Both the position numbers and the translations under genes were made by a program. Below the pieces are notes generated by a model that saw nothing but the letters and a program-made list of their open reading frames with translations, had not been told where the DNA came from and did no database searches. Source: Nitrospirota bacterium (GTDB taxonomy: Bacteria; Nitrospirota; JACRHL01). Taken from it: 64,000 nt of DNA. The stretch is from contig JAOUMB010000005.1 in assembly GCA_029881725.1 (NCBI GenBank), forward strand, positions 29,550 to 93,549. The letters are read 5' to 3'. Positions 1 to 8,083 of the stretch are shown here, one piece after another. The stretch's first letter is position 1. The number at the start of each line of letters is the position of its first letter.

Positions 1-339
1 GATCTGGCGCAACTCGCCGCTTTTCAGTCCGTAGGCCAGCACCCGCCCGGCGCGCACCTCCTCGGTGATGTACAGGGTATCGCCCACCAGAAGCAGCCCG
101 TCCGGCCGGTCCAGGGCCTGCAACACCACGGAGAGGGTGCCGTCGGGCGCCACCTTTATCACACGGCCGCCACCCTGCCCCAACTCCAGGGTGGCATACA
201 GGGTGCCGTCGTCGGCCCGCGCCAGATTGTCCACGGCGGGCAGCCCCTCGGCCACCACCCGGAACGGAAGGTCTTCGGCGTGGGCGATCTGCCCCGCCAG
301 CAGCAGGGCGATCCCCCACCAACCGGATAAACGGGTCAT
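1..339 (-). CDS. secreted beta-propeller (SMP-30/NHL-like) protein, 3' end outside window
   Basis: Only the first 113 residues are present; the gene runs off the left edge. It starts at ATG 339, which overlaps the TGA of the upstream peptidase gene as ATGA, so the two are probably translationally coupled. The N-terminus reads as a Sec signal peptide (short basic start, hydrophobic core, cleavage near AHA-ED). The mature part has strand-turn repeats such as DNLARADDGTLYATLE and GLLLVGDTLYITEE, typical of SMP-30/gluconolactonase or NHL-type propellers. A periplasmic lactonase or a non-catalytic propeller are both possible; substrate and catalytic residues cannot be judged from the fragment. Confidence 0.6.
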   Translation of the reverse strand, partial: MTRLSGWWGIALLLAGQIAHAEDLPFRVVAEGLPAVDNLARADDGTLYATLELGQGGGRVIKVAPDGTLSVVLQALDRPDGLLLVGDTLYITEEVRAGRVLAYGLKSGELRQI

Positions 340-1424
340 GACAGCCTCTTTCGGTAGCGCGCGGTGGCACGGGTCAGACGGCGATAGTATCCGGCCAGAG
401 AGTCTCCCGCCGGCGCGGTGACGGCCGTCTCCAGCAGATCGACGCCACCCAGATAGTCGGCGGTGGCCACCTGTTCCCGGGCGATGCCCCCATCGTCAAT
501 CATGTTGTGGTAGTTGACCAGTGGATAGGCAAGCCCCACCGCCGGATACCCCAGGGCGGCGAACACGGTGGCCTCGCAGGTACCGCCGCTCATCAATTGG
601 CGCTGAAAGCGAAAGTCGGAATTGGCCTCGGCCAGCTTTTTGGCCGCGCCGTGCAAACGGTACTCGGCATCGCCGTTGAAGGTGGAGGTGCGGTCGCCGA
701 CCCGAATCACCGGCCCCATCCCCTGCCGGGCCCCGGCCATCTCCTTGCTGGCCTCCAGCGATACCACCAACGTGTCCCTGGGAAGGGTGCCCGCCTCCGC
801 CAGTAACTGGGCCCCCGCGAAGCCCACCTCCTCGGCACGGGTGAATACCCCCCACACCCGGGCGCGAGCCCCGCTGGATTTCAGCCACGCCAGCACGCTC
901 AGGGCGGTGGCACAGCCGATCAGGTCGTCCACGGCGATGGCGGCCACGGTTTTTTCATTTACGGTGGGCGCTCCCAGGTCAAAGGTGCCAAATGCGCCCG
1001 GTGATACCGATCCCGGCCGTTCCAGGGCGATGGTCACGCGCTTTTCCCCGCCCACCATGCGGGTGGCGGTGATGGTGGCCGGTTGCCCCTGTGCGTCATC
1101 CCCGCAAAACAGCCGCACCCGAGCCCCCGGCAGGCTGTCCGGCCGCACGCCGCCCAGAAAAGTGCCGTGGGCGGTGCCGCCGCGTACCCCGGTGATCTCG
1201 ACGCCCGGATGGTCCGTGTGCGCCATCAGCGCCCAGCGGGGGCCGCGTCCGTTCTGGTAACGGGCGATCAGGTTGCCGTGGCGGTCGCTGCGGAACGGGA
1301 TGCCCCAGTGGTTTAGAATGGCGCCGATCACCGTCAGAACCCGCACTTCGTGGAACGGAGCGGTGGGTTGTTCCAACAGGCGCCGCAGAATATCCAGCGG
1401 CCCGGTATCGACGGAAACAGTCAT
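336..1424 (-). CDS. M42-family metallopeptidase (aminopeptidase/endoglucanase-type)
   Basis: This 362-residue protein has the M42/M20-like di-metal pattern: AHTDHPG (first metal ligand plus catalytic Asp), AVDDLIG (bridging Asp), TRAEEVG (Glu-Glu pair with the general base) and a C-terminal VNYHNMID histidine. Members are cytosolic aminopeptidases with a beta-barrel dimerisation domain inserted in the catalytic domain. I chose ATG 1424 because it overlaps the stop of the methyltransferase gene as ATGA. An upstream ATG at 1466 would lie inside that gene. The substrate is unknown. It is the middle gene of a three-gene leftward operon whose downstream member is a secreted propeller protein. Confidence 0.8.
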   Translation of the reverse strand: MTVSVDTGPLDILRRLLEQPTAPFHEVRVLTVIGAILNHWGIPFRSDRHGNLIARYQNGRGPRWALMAHTDHPGVEITGVRGGTAHGTFLGGVRPDSLPGARVRLFCGDDAQGQPATITATRMVGGEKRVTIALERPGSVSPGAFGTFDLGAPTVNEKTVAAIAVDDLIGCATALSVLAWLKSSGARARVWGVFTRAEEVGFAGAQLLAEAGTLPRDTLVVSLEASKEMAGARQGMGPVIRVGDRTSTFNGDAEYRLHGAAKKLAEANSDFRFQRQLMSGGTCEATVFAALGYPAVGLAYPLVNYHNMIDDGGIAREQVATADYLGGVDLLETAVTAPAGDSLAGYYRRLTRATARYRKRLS

Positions 1425-2188
1425 GGGAGGGTCACCCCTTGGGGTTTTTGTAGCAGATAGAACCACCGGTCACCCTGGTCGCTGCCGGGGGTCCACGGAA
1501 TCAGGTCACGCCGGTCCTGGATCACCAGTCCTGCGGCGGCAATGGCGTCTTCAATGAGCGCCTGGGAATACCCATATTCGCACACTCGCTCCGTGACCCG
1601 GCAAATCCCCCCCCCGGTGGGCACGGCCACGGTCAGATGCAGGGATAGCATGCCGCGGTCATCGTCCCACACGGAATGCCACACAGAGGGGTAGGGGTCG
1701 TCGGTCCGGATTTCATCACTACCCCAGTCTTCGCACAGGTGTCGGATGGTGGCCATGTCGCACACCACATGGCCGCCGGGATTCAGATGGGCGGAAAATC
1801 CGCCCAGCGTCCGCCGCAGCAAGTCTTCGGAAGGCAGCGCGTTCAAGGCGTCGTAGGCGCAGACGATCAGGTCCACCGGCTCCGGCAGGGACAATTCCTG
1901 CATGGGCTGCACGGTAAAATCCACTTGGATTCCCGCCAGTTCGCAATGGGCGCGGGCCACGCGGATCATGTCCGCCGACAGGTCCGTGCCGGTCACCTGT
2001 TTCCCCTGCTCCGCCAGCCGCAGTGCGGTGCGTCCGGTACCGCAGGCCACATCGCACACGGTGGAAAATTCAACCTGGTGATCCGCTACGAAGCGTTCAA
2101 AGCCGCGCCACCAGTATTCCTGGTAGTCGTCTCCGACCACGGCGTCGTAGATGTCGGCGAAGGTGGGGGCGGGGTGGTTCACGGCCAT
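1421..2188 (-). CDS. class I SAM-dependent methyltransferase
   Basis: This is a 255-residue Rossmann-fold methyltransferase. Motif I is VCDVACGTGRTALRLA near residue 44, followed by the acidic end of strand 2 (VTGTDLSADMI) and motif II/III DLIVCAYDALNAL. The N-terminal segment FADIYDAVVGDDYQEYW resembles SAM methyltransferases of the methyltransf_25/11 type that act on small molecules. There is no membrane segment, so it is cytosolic. It is the first gene of the leftward operon, and the 110-bp gap to divergent yciB must hold both promoters. The substrate cannot be inferred. Confidence 0.85.
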   Translation of the reverse strand: MAVNHPAPTFADIYDAVVGDDYQEYWWRGFERFVADHQVEFSTVCDVACGTGRTALRLAEQGKQVTGTDLSADMIRVARAHCELAGIQVDFTVQPMQELSLPEPVDLIVCAYDALNALPSEDLLRRTLGGFSAHLNPGGHVVCDMATIRHLCEDWGSDEIRTDDPYPSVWHSVWDDDRGMLSLHLTVAVPTGGGICRVTERVCEYGYSQALIEDAIAAAGLVIQDRRDLIPWTPGSDQGDRWFYLLQKPQGVTLP

Positions 2189-2298
2189 CCATTATGCCGG
2201 GTGCGGGGGGGCGGGGGAAACCCGCGGGTATGGCGTTCGGGCCGGATCGGGTACACTGACACCTTGCCGCCATTCCGGATTGATGCCCGTGGAGTCCA

Positions 2299-2880
2299 AT
2301 GAAGCTGCTGTTTGATTTTCTGCCCATCGTCTTGTTCTTTGCGGTGTTCAAGCTGCATGGAATCATGGCGGCCACCGCCGTGGCCATGGCCGCGTCGATC
2401 CTGATGGCCGCCTACGGCTGGCTGCGGCATCGCAAGGTGGAGCCGATGCAGATGATCTCCGCCGGGTTGATCGTGGTATTTGGCGGCGCCACCCTGCTGC
2501 TGGCCGATGAGCGCTTCATCAAGGTCAAACCCACCATTCTCTATCTGGTGCTGGCCGGAGTGTTTGCAGGCAGCCACCTGATGGGCAAGCCGCTCACCCG
2601 CAAGGTGTTCGCGTCGCTGGCGGATGGACTGAACCCGTCTATTCTGGCGCGTCTCAATCACTGGTGGGTTGGCTTTTTCACGATGCTTGGCGGTCTCAAC
2701 CTGTGGGTGGCATGGCGTTTTTCCACTGACGTGTGGGTGAGTTTCAAGCTGTTTGGACTGCTAGGATTGACGGTGGTATTCGTGTTGGCCCAGGGCCTGT
2801 ACCTGTCCCGTCATTACGTGGAGCCGGAGGGGGCTGCCGATAAGCCGCCCGGGTCCGGGGGCGGCGGCGCGCCCCACTAA
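2299..2880 (+). CDS. yciB: inner-membrane septation protein A homologue (YciB/IspZ)
   Basis: The 193-residue polytopic protein starts MKLLFDFLPIVLFFAVF, the family hallmark, and keeps the family motifs KVKPTILY and MGKPLTRKVF, LNHWWVGFF and NLWVAWRFSTDVWVSFKLFG. About five transmembrane helices are visible. YciB proteins sit in the inner membrane and have been linked to septation and envelope integrity. The last 20 residues are a Gly/Pro-rich tail with no family counterpart. It is transcribed away from the methyltransferase operon and only 41 bp before the first M16 peptidase gene, so read-through is likely. Confidence 0.92.
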   Translation: MKLLFDFLPIVLFFAVFKLHGIMAATAVAMAASILMAAYGWLRHRKVEPMQMISAGLIVVFGGATLLLADERFIKVKPTILYLVLAGVFAGSHLMGKPLTRKVFASLADGLNPSILARLNHWWVGFFTMLGGLNLWVAWRFSTDVWVSFKLFGLLGLTVVFVLAQGLYLSRHYVEPEGAADKPPGSGGGGAPH

Positions 2881-2921
2881 CATTCTGGATTTTGCATCGG
2901 ATTCCCGTGGAGACCCGATTG

Positions 2922-4262
2922 ATGCTGTGCAACCGACTCGTCACGCTGCTGATCTCAACCCTGCTGGCCGCGCTCCTGCTCCCTGCGGAAGCACGTGCCG
3001 CCAAGGTGCGCAGCCACACCCTGGAGAACGGCCTGAAGGTGGTGCTGGTGGAAGAACACAAGGCACCGGTGGTGACCTTTCAGGTCTGGTATCCGGTCGG
3101 CTCCCGCAACGAGGTGGTGGGCCTGACCGGCCTCTCGCACCTGCTGGAGCACCTGATGTTCAAGGGCACCCCCACGGTGGGCAAGGGGGAGTACGCGCGT
3201 ATGGTGTCCGCCCGGGGCGGTTCCGAGAACGCCATGACCAGCCGCGACTACACCGCCTATTACATGACCTGGGCACCGGAATACCTGCCCCTGTCGGCGG
3301 AACTGGAAGCGGACCGGATGCGCAATCTGGTGCTGGACGACACGGAGTTCGATCTGGAGCGCAACGTGGTGCGGGAGGAGCGGCGCATGCGCATCGACGA
3401 CAACCCGATCATGTCGACCGTGGAACAGATGTACGCTACGGCGTTCATGGCCCACCCCTACGGCCAGCCGGTGATCGGCTGGATGAGTGACCTGGAACAC
3501 CTGACGGCGGAAGATGCGCGGCGCCACTACCGTACCTATTACGCGCCGGATAACGCGGTGGTGGTGGTGGCCGGAGATTTTGATCCGAAAACGGCGCTGG
3601 CCGAGGTCAGGCGCCAGTTCGGGCCGATTCCCGCCGGAGGGGGCGTGCGGGCGGTGCACACGGTGGAACCCGAGCAAAAGGGCGAGCGGCGACTGGTTTT
3701 GAAGCGTCAGGCGCAACTGCCGTTCCTGTTCATGGGCTATCACGCGCCCAACTGGCAAAGCGAGGATGCCCACGCCTTGGTGGTGCTGGCGCAGATTCTG
3801 TTCGAGGGAAAGCGGTCACGCATGTATCAGCGGCTGGTGTTCGGCGATCGCATCGCGGTGGACGAGGGGGGCGAATACGATCCGGTAACCACGGATCCGG
3901 AGCTGTTTTACATCTATGCGGTGGCCTCCCCGGACGCAGATCCGGCCACGGTGGAGGCGGCCATCCATGAGGAGGTGGCGCGGATTCAGGCCACGCCCCC
4001 CGAGGCACGGGAACTGGAGCGGGCCAAGAACCAGATCGAGGCCGGCTACCTGCTGGCGCAGGACTCCATGTTCTATCAGGCCATGCAGTACGGCACCGCC
4101 GAGGCCACTGGTGCCGGCAGTGGCTATGTGGACGACTTTCCAAAACAGGTGCGCCGGGTGACGGCGGAGGATGTTTCCCGGGTGGCCCGCAGCTGGCTAA
4201 CCCCCGAAAACCGGACGGTGGCGCTGATGCAGCCGATCACCGCTGATGAGGTGTCCCAATGA
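2922..4262 (+). CDS. exported M16 zinc peptidase, catalytic subunit
   Basis: This 446-residue protein has a signal peptide (MLCNRLVTLLISTLLAALLL, cleavage around ARA-AK) and two M16 half-domains. The inverted zinc site is intact: HLLEH (HxxEH) near residue 70 and the downstream glutamate in the ERNVVREE segment. ATG 2922 is preferred over TTG 2892 because it gives a clean signal peptide and a GGAG motif nine bases upstream. Its stop overlaps the next gene as ATGA. Paired M16 genes normally make a heterodimer of one active and one inactive chain, which is what the neighbour provides. A periplasmic or membrane-bound location is likely. Confidence 0.9.
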   Translation: MLCNRLVTLLISTLLAALLLPAEARAAKVRSHTLENGLKVVLVEEHKAPVVTFQVWYPVGSRNEVVGLTGLSHLLEHLMFKGTPTVGKGEYARMVSARGGSENAMTSRDYTAYYMTWAPEYLPLSAELEADRMRNLVLDDTEFDLERNVVREERRMRIDDNPIMSTVEQMYATAFMAHPYGQPVIGWMSDLEHLTAEDARRHYRTYYAPDNAVVVVAGDFDPKTALAEVRRQFGPIPAGGGVRAVHTVEPEQKGERRLVLKRQAQLPFLFMGYHAPNWQSEDAHALVVLAQILFEGKRSRMYQRLVFGDRIAVDEGGEYDPVTTDPELFYIYAVASPDADPATVEAAIHEEVARIQATPPEARELERAKNQIEAGYLLAQDSMFYQAMQYGTAEATGAGSGYVDDFPKQVRRVTAEDVSRVARSWLTPENRTVALMQPITADEVSQ

Positions 4263-5620
4263 GCCGCCATGGGTTGCTGTGTTGGAAAACAGCCGGAATG
4301 ACCGCGGCATTGGCGGTTTTGGCACTTTTACCGTGGAGCCCCGCGTGGGCGGCGGATATCAAGGTGCAGCGGCATACCCTGGACAACGGTATGGTGATTC
4401 AGGTTGTGGAGCGCAAGGCCCTGCCCATCATCAGCGTGGAATTGGCCCTGCCCGATGCCGGGGCCATTCAGGATCCGCGCGAGCAGGCGGGCATGGCCGC
4501 CCTGACCGCACGGCTGCTCACCGAGGGAACCGCGACGCGCAGTGCCGACCAGATCGCGGAAGCGATTGAATACGTGGGAGCTTCACTGGAAGCGGGGGCG
4601 GGGCCGGATTTTGCCACGGTGTCGTTCACCGGCCTGTCCCGCGACCTGTCCCTGGGGTTGGAACTGATGGCGGACGTGACCCGCCATCCGAAATTTGCCG
4701 AAGACGACGTGACCCGCATTCGGGATGAGGTGCTGGCGGATATTCAGGCGGGCGACGACAAGCCCGGTGTGGTGGCCGCCAAGGCCTTCGACAAAGCCCT
4801 GTTCGGCGCGCACCCCTATGCCCTGCCGGAAGAGGGGACGGAGGACACGGTGCCGGGGCTGGGGCCGGAACAACTGATGGCATTTCACAGCCGCTACTAT
4901 GTGCCGGAAGGGGCGGTAATCAGCCTGGTGGGCGACGTGTCCATGGGCAAGGCGAAGAAGCTGGTGAAGGCGCACTTTGGCGGGTGGAGCGGTGCTCGCC
5001 CGGCGCCGCAGGAGCGTGCGGCGGCGGTGCCGCCGGAGGGGATCCGGCTGATCACCGTGGACCGCCCGGTAACCCAGGCCAACGTGGCCATGGGGCACCT
5101 GGGGCTCACGCGCAGCGATCCGGACTACTATCCGGTCATTGTGATGAATTATCTGCTGGGTGGCGGCGCGCTCACCTCCCGGCTGGGGGACAGCGTGCGG
5201 GACAGCCAGGGGCTGGCCTATTCCATCTACAGCGCGTTTGCGGGCATGGGCGATCCGGGCTCTTTCGCGGTGCGTTTTCAGACCAGGAACGAGAGTGCCA
5301 ATCAGGCCATCCGAAGTGTACTGGCCGAACTGCGCCGCATCCGGGAGGAGAAGGTGCCGCAGGAGGAACTGGACGCGGCCAAGAGCTACCTGACCGGCAG
5401 CTTTCCGCTGCGGCTGGACACCAACAACAAGACCGTGGGGCTGTTGACGTTCATCCGCATGTATGGATTGGGCGATAGCTATTTCACCGATTACCTGGAA
5501 CGGGTGCGCCAGGTGACCGCCCGGGATGTGCAGCGGGTGGCGCGCCAGTACCTGCATCCGGACGACATGGTGTGGGTGGTGGTGGCCAATCAGGGCGAGG
5601 CGAACGTTGAACGTCCCTAG
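4259..5620 (+). CDS. exported M16-like protein, non-catalytic partner subunit
   Basis: This 453-residue protein has an N-terminal signal peptide (cleavage near AWA-AD) and the M16 fold, but the zinc motif is replaced by GMAALTARLL at the equivalent position, so it cannot bind zinc there. The C-terminal half keeps the RLGDSVRDSQGLAYS segment, the conserved Arg/Tyr region that M16 partner subunits contribute to substrate binding. The four-base overlap with the catalytic subunit and the matching lengths argue for a 1:1 complex, as in mitochondrial processing peptidase and bacterial M16 pairs. The substrate is unknown. Confidence 0.9.
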   Translation: MSRHGLLCWKTAGMTAALAVLALLPWSPAWAADIKVQRHTLDNGMVIQVVERKALPIISVELALPDAGAIQDPREQAGMAALTARLLTEGTATRSADQIAEAIEYVGASLEAGAGPDFATVSFTGLSRDLSLGLELMADVTRHPKFAEDDVTRIRDEVLADIQAGDDKPGVVAAKAFDKALFGAHPYALPEEGTEDTVPGLGPEQLMAFHSRYYVPEGAVISLVGDVSMGKAKKLVKAHFGGWSGARPAPQERAAAVPPEGIRLITVDRPVTQANVAMGHLGLTRSDPDYYPVIVMNYLLGGGALTSRLGDSVRDSQGLAYSIYSAFAGMGDPGSFAVRFQTRNESANQAIRSVLAELRRIREEKVPQEELDAAKSYLTGSFPLRLDTNNKTVGLLTFIRMYGLGDSYFTDYLERVRQVTARDVQRVARQYLHPDDMVWVVVANQGEANVERP

Positions 5621-5633
5621 GCGCGGAATCCGG

Positions 5634-6320
5634 ATGGCGGCGCGGGCGCGGGCGCTGTTCGCCCTGCTGGCAGTGGCGCCGTTCCCGGCGTTTGCCGCGG
5701 ACACCGGGCCGGAAGCGTCCGTGCCTGGCGGGGTACAGGTAGTGAAGGCGGAGGAAATCGGGCAGGGCCCGGAATTTCTGACCGCCACGGTCACCCTGAC
5801 CCGGGTGTATGACACCAAGCCGCGCCAGGTGGTCCGCGAAACCCTGCTGCGGCATGACGGCCGCAGCAGGATCACGCAACTGGAGCAGGGCATCGAGGGA
5901 CGGTTCGCCGATTTTGCCCTGTACCACTATCAAGCGGGCGACATATTCCGTCCCCTGCGGGAAGGGAATATGGCCTTTGCCTATCGGCTGACCATGGCCG
6001 AGCAGATCACTGCCCAGGTGCGCGGCTACATGCCGATCCCGGCGGAAGAACTGGTGTGGCGGGTGGTTCTGAAGGAAGATGTGAAATTTGCGGGACACCC
6101 GTGCAAACTGGTGCTGATGGGCTTTTCGTCTGGCGGGCGGGTGTTTTCCCTGCGTTGGGTGTGGGAGGCACGGGATCTGGGCGGGCAGCCGGTCCGGGTG
6201 GTGTTTCCGCAGGGCGATAGCGGTATCCTGATTGTCGAGTTCGATGAGGTGTCGGTGGAGCCGTTTGATCCGGAGCTCCTCGAGTTGCCGGAAGGCATGC
6301 CGGTGATGACCGGGTTCTGA
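5634..6320 (+). CDS. secreted protein of unknown function, in the M16 peptidase operon
   Basis: The 228-residue protein begins at ATG 5634 with a signal peptide (cleavage after PAFA). The start lies 13 bp after the M16 partner stop, so the three genes are probably one transcript. The mature part is rich in beta strands (RQVVRETLLRHDGRSRI, GRVFSLRWVWEARDL, SGILIVEFDEVSVEPFD), reminiscent of LolA/LolB- or DUF4412-like folds, but I cannot assign a family. It has no lipobox and one cysteine in the mature part. Position suggests a substrate, chaperone or co-factor of the M16 complex; that is inference. Confidence 0.6.
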   Translation: MAARARALFALLAVAPFPAFAADTGPEASVPGGVQVVKAEEIGQGPEFLTATVTLTRVYDTKPRQVVRETLLRHDGRSRITQLEQGIEGRFADFALYHYQAGDIFRPLREGNMAFAYRLTMAEQITAQVRGYMPIPAEELVWRVVLKEDVKFAGHPCKLVLMGFSSGGRVFSLRWVWEARDLGGQPVRVVFPQGDSGILIVEFDEVSVEPFDPELLELPEGMPVMTGF

Positions 6321-6345
6321 CGGTGCAAGCAGTGGAAAGAGTGGC

Positions 6346-6741
6346 ATGGCCATTGAGGTAAAACGCTTGTTGCACACCCGGATGCGGGTGGCCGACATGG
6401 AAGCCAGCGTGCGCTTCTACACGGAGGTTCTGGGGCTGACGGTGCTGTCCCGGCACCGGTCGCCGCGGGGATCGGAACTGGTGTTTCTGCGGGTGCCGGG
6501 TTCCACCGAGGAAATCGAGCTGTGTGCTTTCCCGGCCAGTGGTGAAGTACGGGTGCCGGAAGATCTGGTGCACCTGGCCTTCGAGGTGCCGGATATGGCC
6601 GCTACAGTGGCCCGCTTGGAGGCCATGGGCGTGCCGATCACCGACGGGCCGACGGAAAGCCGCTCCGGCAGTTTTTGCTTTATCGACGCGCCGGAAGGGT
6701 ACGAGGTGGAGTTGATCGAAACCGGAAAGCGGAACCGGTAG
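6346..6741 (+). CDS. gloA: VOC-family glyoxalase (lactoylglutathione lyase-like)
   Basis: This 131-residue single-module glyoxalase has two beta-alpha-beta-beta-beta repeats. The expected four metal ligands are visible: His in LLHTRMRVAD, Glu in EEIELCAF, His in DLVHLAFEV and Glu in YEVELIE. It keeps the GloA signature RSPRGSELVFLRVPGS region and FCFIDAPEGYEVE, so a methylglyoxal-detoxifying, homodimeric cytosolic enzyme is most likely. Other VOC activities are not excluded. It is 25 bp downstream of the secreted protein gene. Confidence 0.8.
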   Translation: MAIEVKRLLHTRMRVADMEASVRFYTEVLGLTVLSRHRSPRGSELVFLRVPGSTEEIELCAFPASGEVRVPEDLVHLAFEVPDMAATVARLEAMGVPITDGPTESRSGSFCFIDAPEGYEVELIETGKRNR

Positions 6742-6758
6742 CACAAGGGAGCCGGGCA

Positions 6759-7253
6759 ATGGTCAAAACGGGATGGTGGATGGTACCGGTTCTGGCGATG
6801 ACGATCGCCGGATGGGGGTGTGTGGAAAAACGGGTTCGCGTCAGCGGCACCTTCGGGCCCATGCCGTTTCATTCGAAGGTGACCGTAACCGGGACCGACG
6901 TGCCGGGTCCCCTGCGCATCCGCGACGTGAAAACGGCGTTTTCGGAAAATGGCGCCAAGGAGGCCCAGGTGCCGCTGGGCGGGCCGTTGGGTGCGGTGTT
7001 CACGGCCTGGGTCAATGGTCACGGGCAGTTTCTGGGGCGCTGGGAACGCAACGGCCAAGTGGTGGATCGGGTGGACGTGTTTCTCACCTACGGGGAGACC
7101 CTGGAGATCCGTCTGGAGGAACCGGGCGCGCTGGCGCTGGGGCAGCCCGGGGATTACCGGCTTCGGTTCGTGGTGGAAAGCCCGGCGCAGCAGGTCACCG
7201 ATGAGGTGGCGGAGTCGCTGGTGTTGAGCTATCAGGTCGGCGCTGCCCGCTAA
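6759..7253 (+). CDS. exported protein of unknown function, possible lipoprotein
   Basis: The 164-residue protein starts at ATG 6759 with an AAGGGAG ribosome site about nine bases upstream. The N-terminus is a hydrophobic signal ending in AGWGC-VE; the cysteine could be lipidated, but the residue at -3 is not a usual lipobox residue. The rest is predicted beta-rich and ends LSYQVGAAR. I do not recognise a family. It lies 17 bp after gloA on the same strand and is convergent with the TauE gene, the last of the leftward block. Confidence 0.6.
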   Translation: MVKTGWWMVPVLAMTIAGWGCVEKRVRVSGTFGPMPFHSKVTVTGTDVPGPLRIRDVKTAFSENGAKEAQVPLGGPLGAVFTAWVNGHGQFLGRWERNGQVVDRVDVFLTYGETLEIRLEEPGALALGQPGDYRLRFVVESPAQQVTDEVAESLVLSYQVGAAR

Positions 7254-7282
7254 CCGTTTGGCAACGGCCGATGGCGGGAGCC

Positions 7283-8083
7283 TCACCCGAACACCATAAA
7301 CAGGCCGACCACGATCAGGAGCAGGATAAACAGCCTGCGCAGCGCTCGTGCGGGCAGCCGGTGGGCCACCCGGGCGCCAAGCGGGGCAAACAGCACGCTG
7401 GTGAGGCCAATGGCGGCCAGTGCCGGAAACGACACGTAGCCGGCACTGAACGGCGGCAGGTCAGGCGTGGAGGCGCCCATCGCGGCAAATCCCAGGGCCC
7501 CGAACAGGGCGATGGGAAAGCCGCAGGCGGACGATACCGGCACCGCGCCGTGGATGGGCGTATGGCGGTGTAACAGGTAGGGCACCGTGAGGGAGCCGCC
7601 GCCAATGCCCACAATGGCGGAAACCGCGCCAATCAGTCCGCCAATGGTCCGCGACAATGGAAGCGGTGCCGCGTCAGCGGTGGCGCGGGGTGCGGTGACC
7701 AGTGTCATCTGGGCCGCCATGAGCAGCGCGAATCCCCCCACGCACGCCTTCAGGGCCGGTCCCGGCAGCCGGCTGGCCAGCACGGCCCCCAGAAGGGCGC
7801 CAAAGGCCACGGAAGGGGCGAATTCCCGTACCCGGGGCCAAGGCACTTTCCCCAATCGATGATGGGCCCGTACGGCGGCCAGGGATACAAATACGATGAT
7901 CGCCAGCGAGGTGCCCACCGCCAGATGGACGCGCACCTCCTCCGGCACCGCCAGCAGGGTGAACACCACGGTCAGCGTGGGTACGATCACCAGCCCGCCG
8001 CCGACACCGAAGAGGGCGCCGATGAACCCGGCAAAGGCCCCGGCCCCCAGACACAGCAGGATCAGCGTGCCCGCGTCGGTCAT
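7283..8083 (-). CDS. TauE/SafE-family membrane permease
   Basis: This 266-residue polytopic protein has about eight hydrophobic helices and the duplicated TauE/SafE glycine motif: FIGALFGVGGGLVIVPTL near residue 20 and AVSAIVGIGGGSLTVPYLL near residue 155. Family members export sulfite, sulfoacetate or related anions. It overlaps the end of the N-acetylglutamate synthase gene as ATGA, so it is co-translated with an arginine gene, which is not an expected partner. The transported ion is therefore unknown. Confidence 0.88.
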   Translation of the reverse strand: MTDAGTLILLCLGAGAFAGFIGALFGVGGGLVIVPTLTVVFTLLAVPEEVRVHLAVGTSLAIIVFVSLAAVRAHHRLGKVPWPRVREFAPSVAFGALLGAVLASRLPGPALKACVGGFALLMAAQMTLVTAPRATADAAPLPLSRTIGGLIGAVSAIVGIGGGSLTVPYLLHRHTPIHGAVPVSSACGFPIALFGALGFAAMGASTPDLPPFSAGYVSFPALAAIGLTSVLFAPLGARVAHRLPARALRRLFILLLIVVGLFMVFG

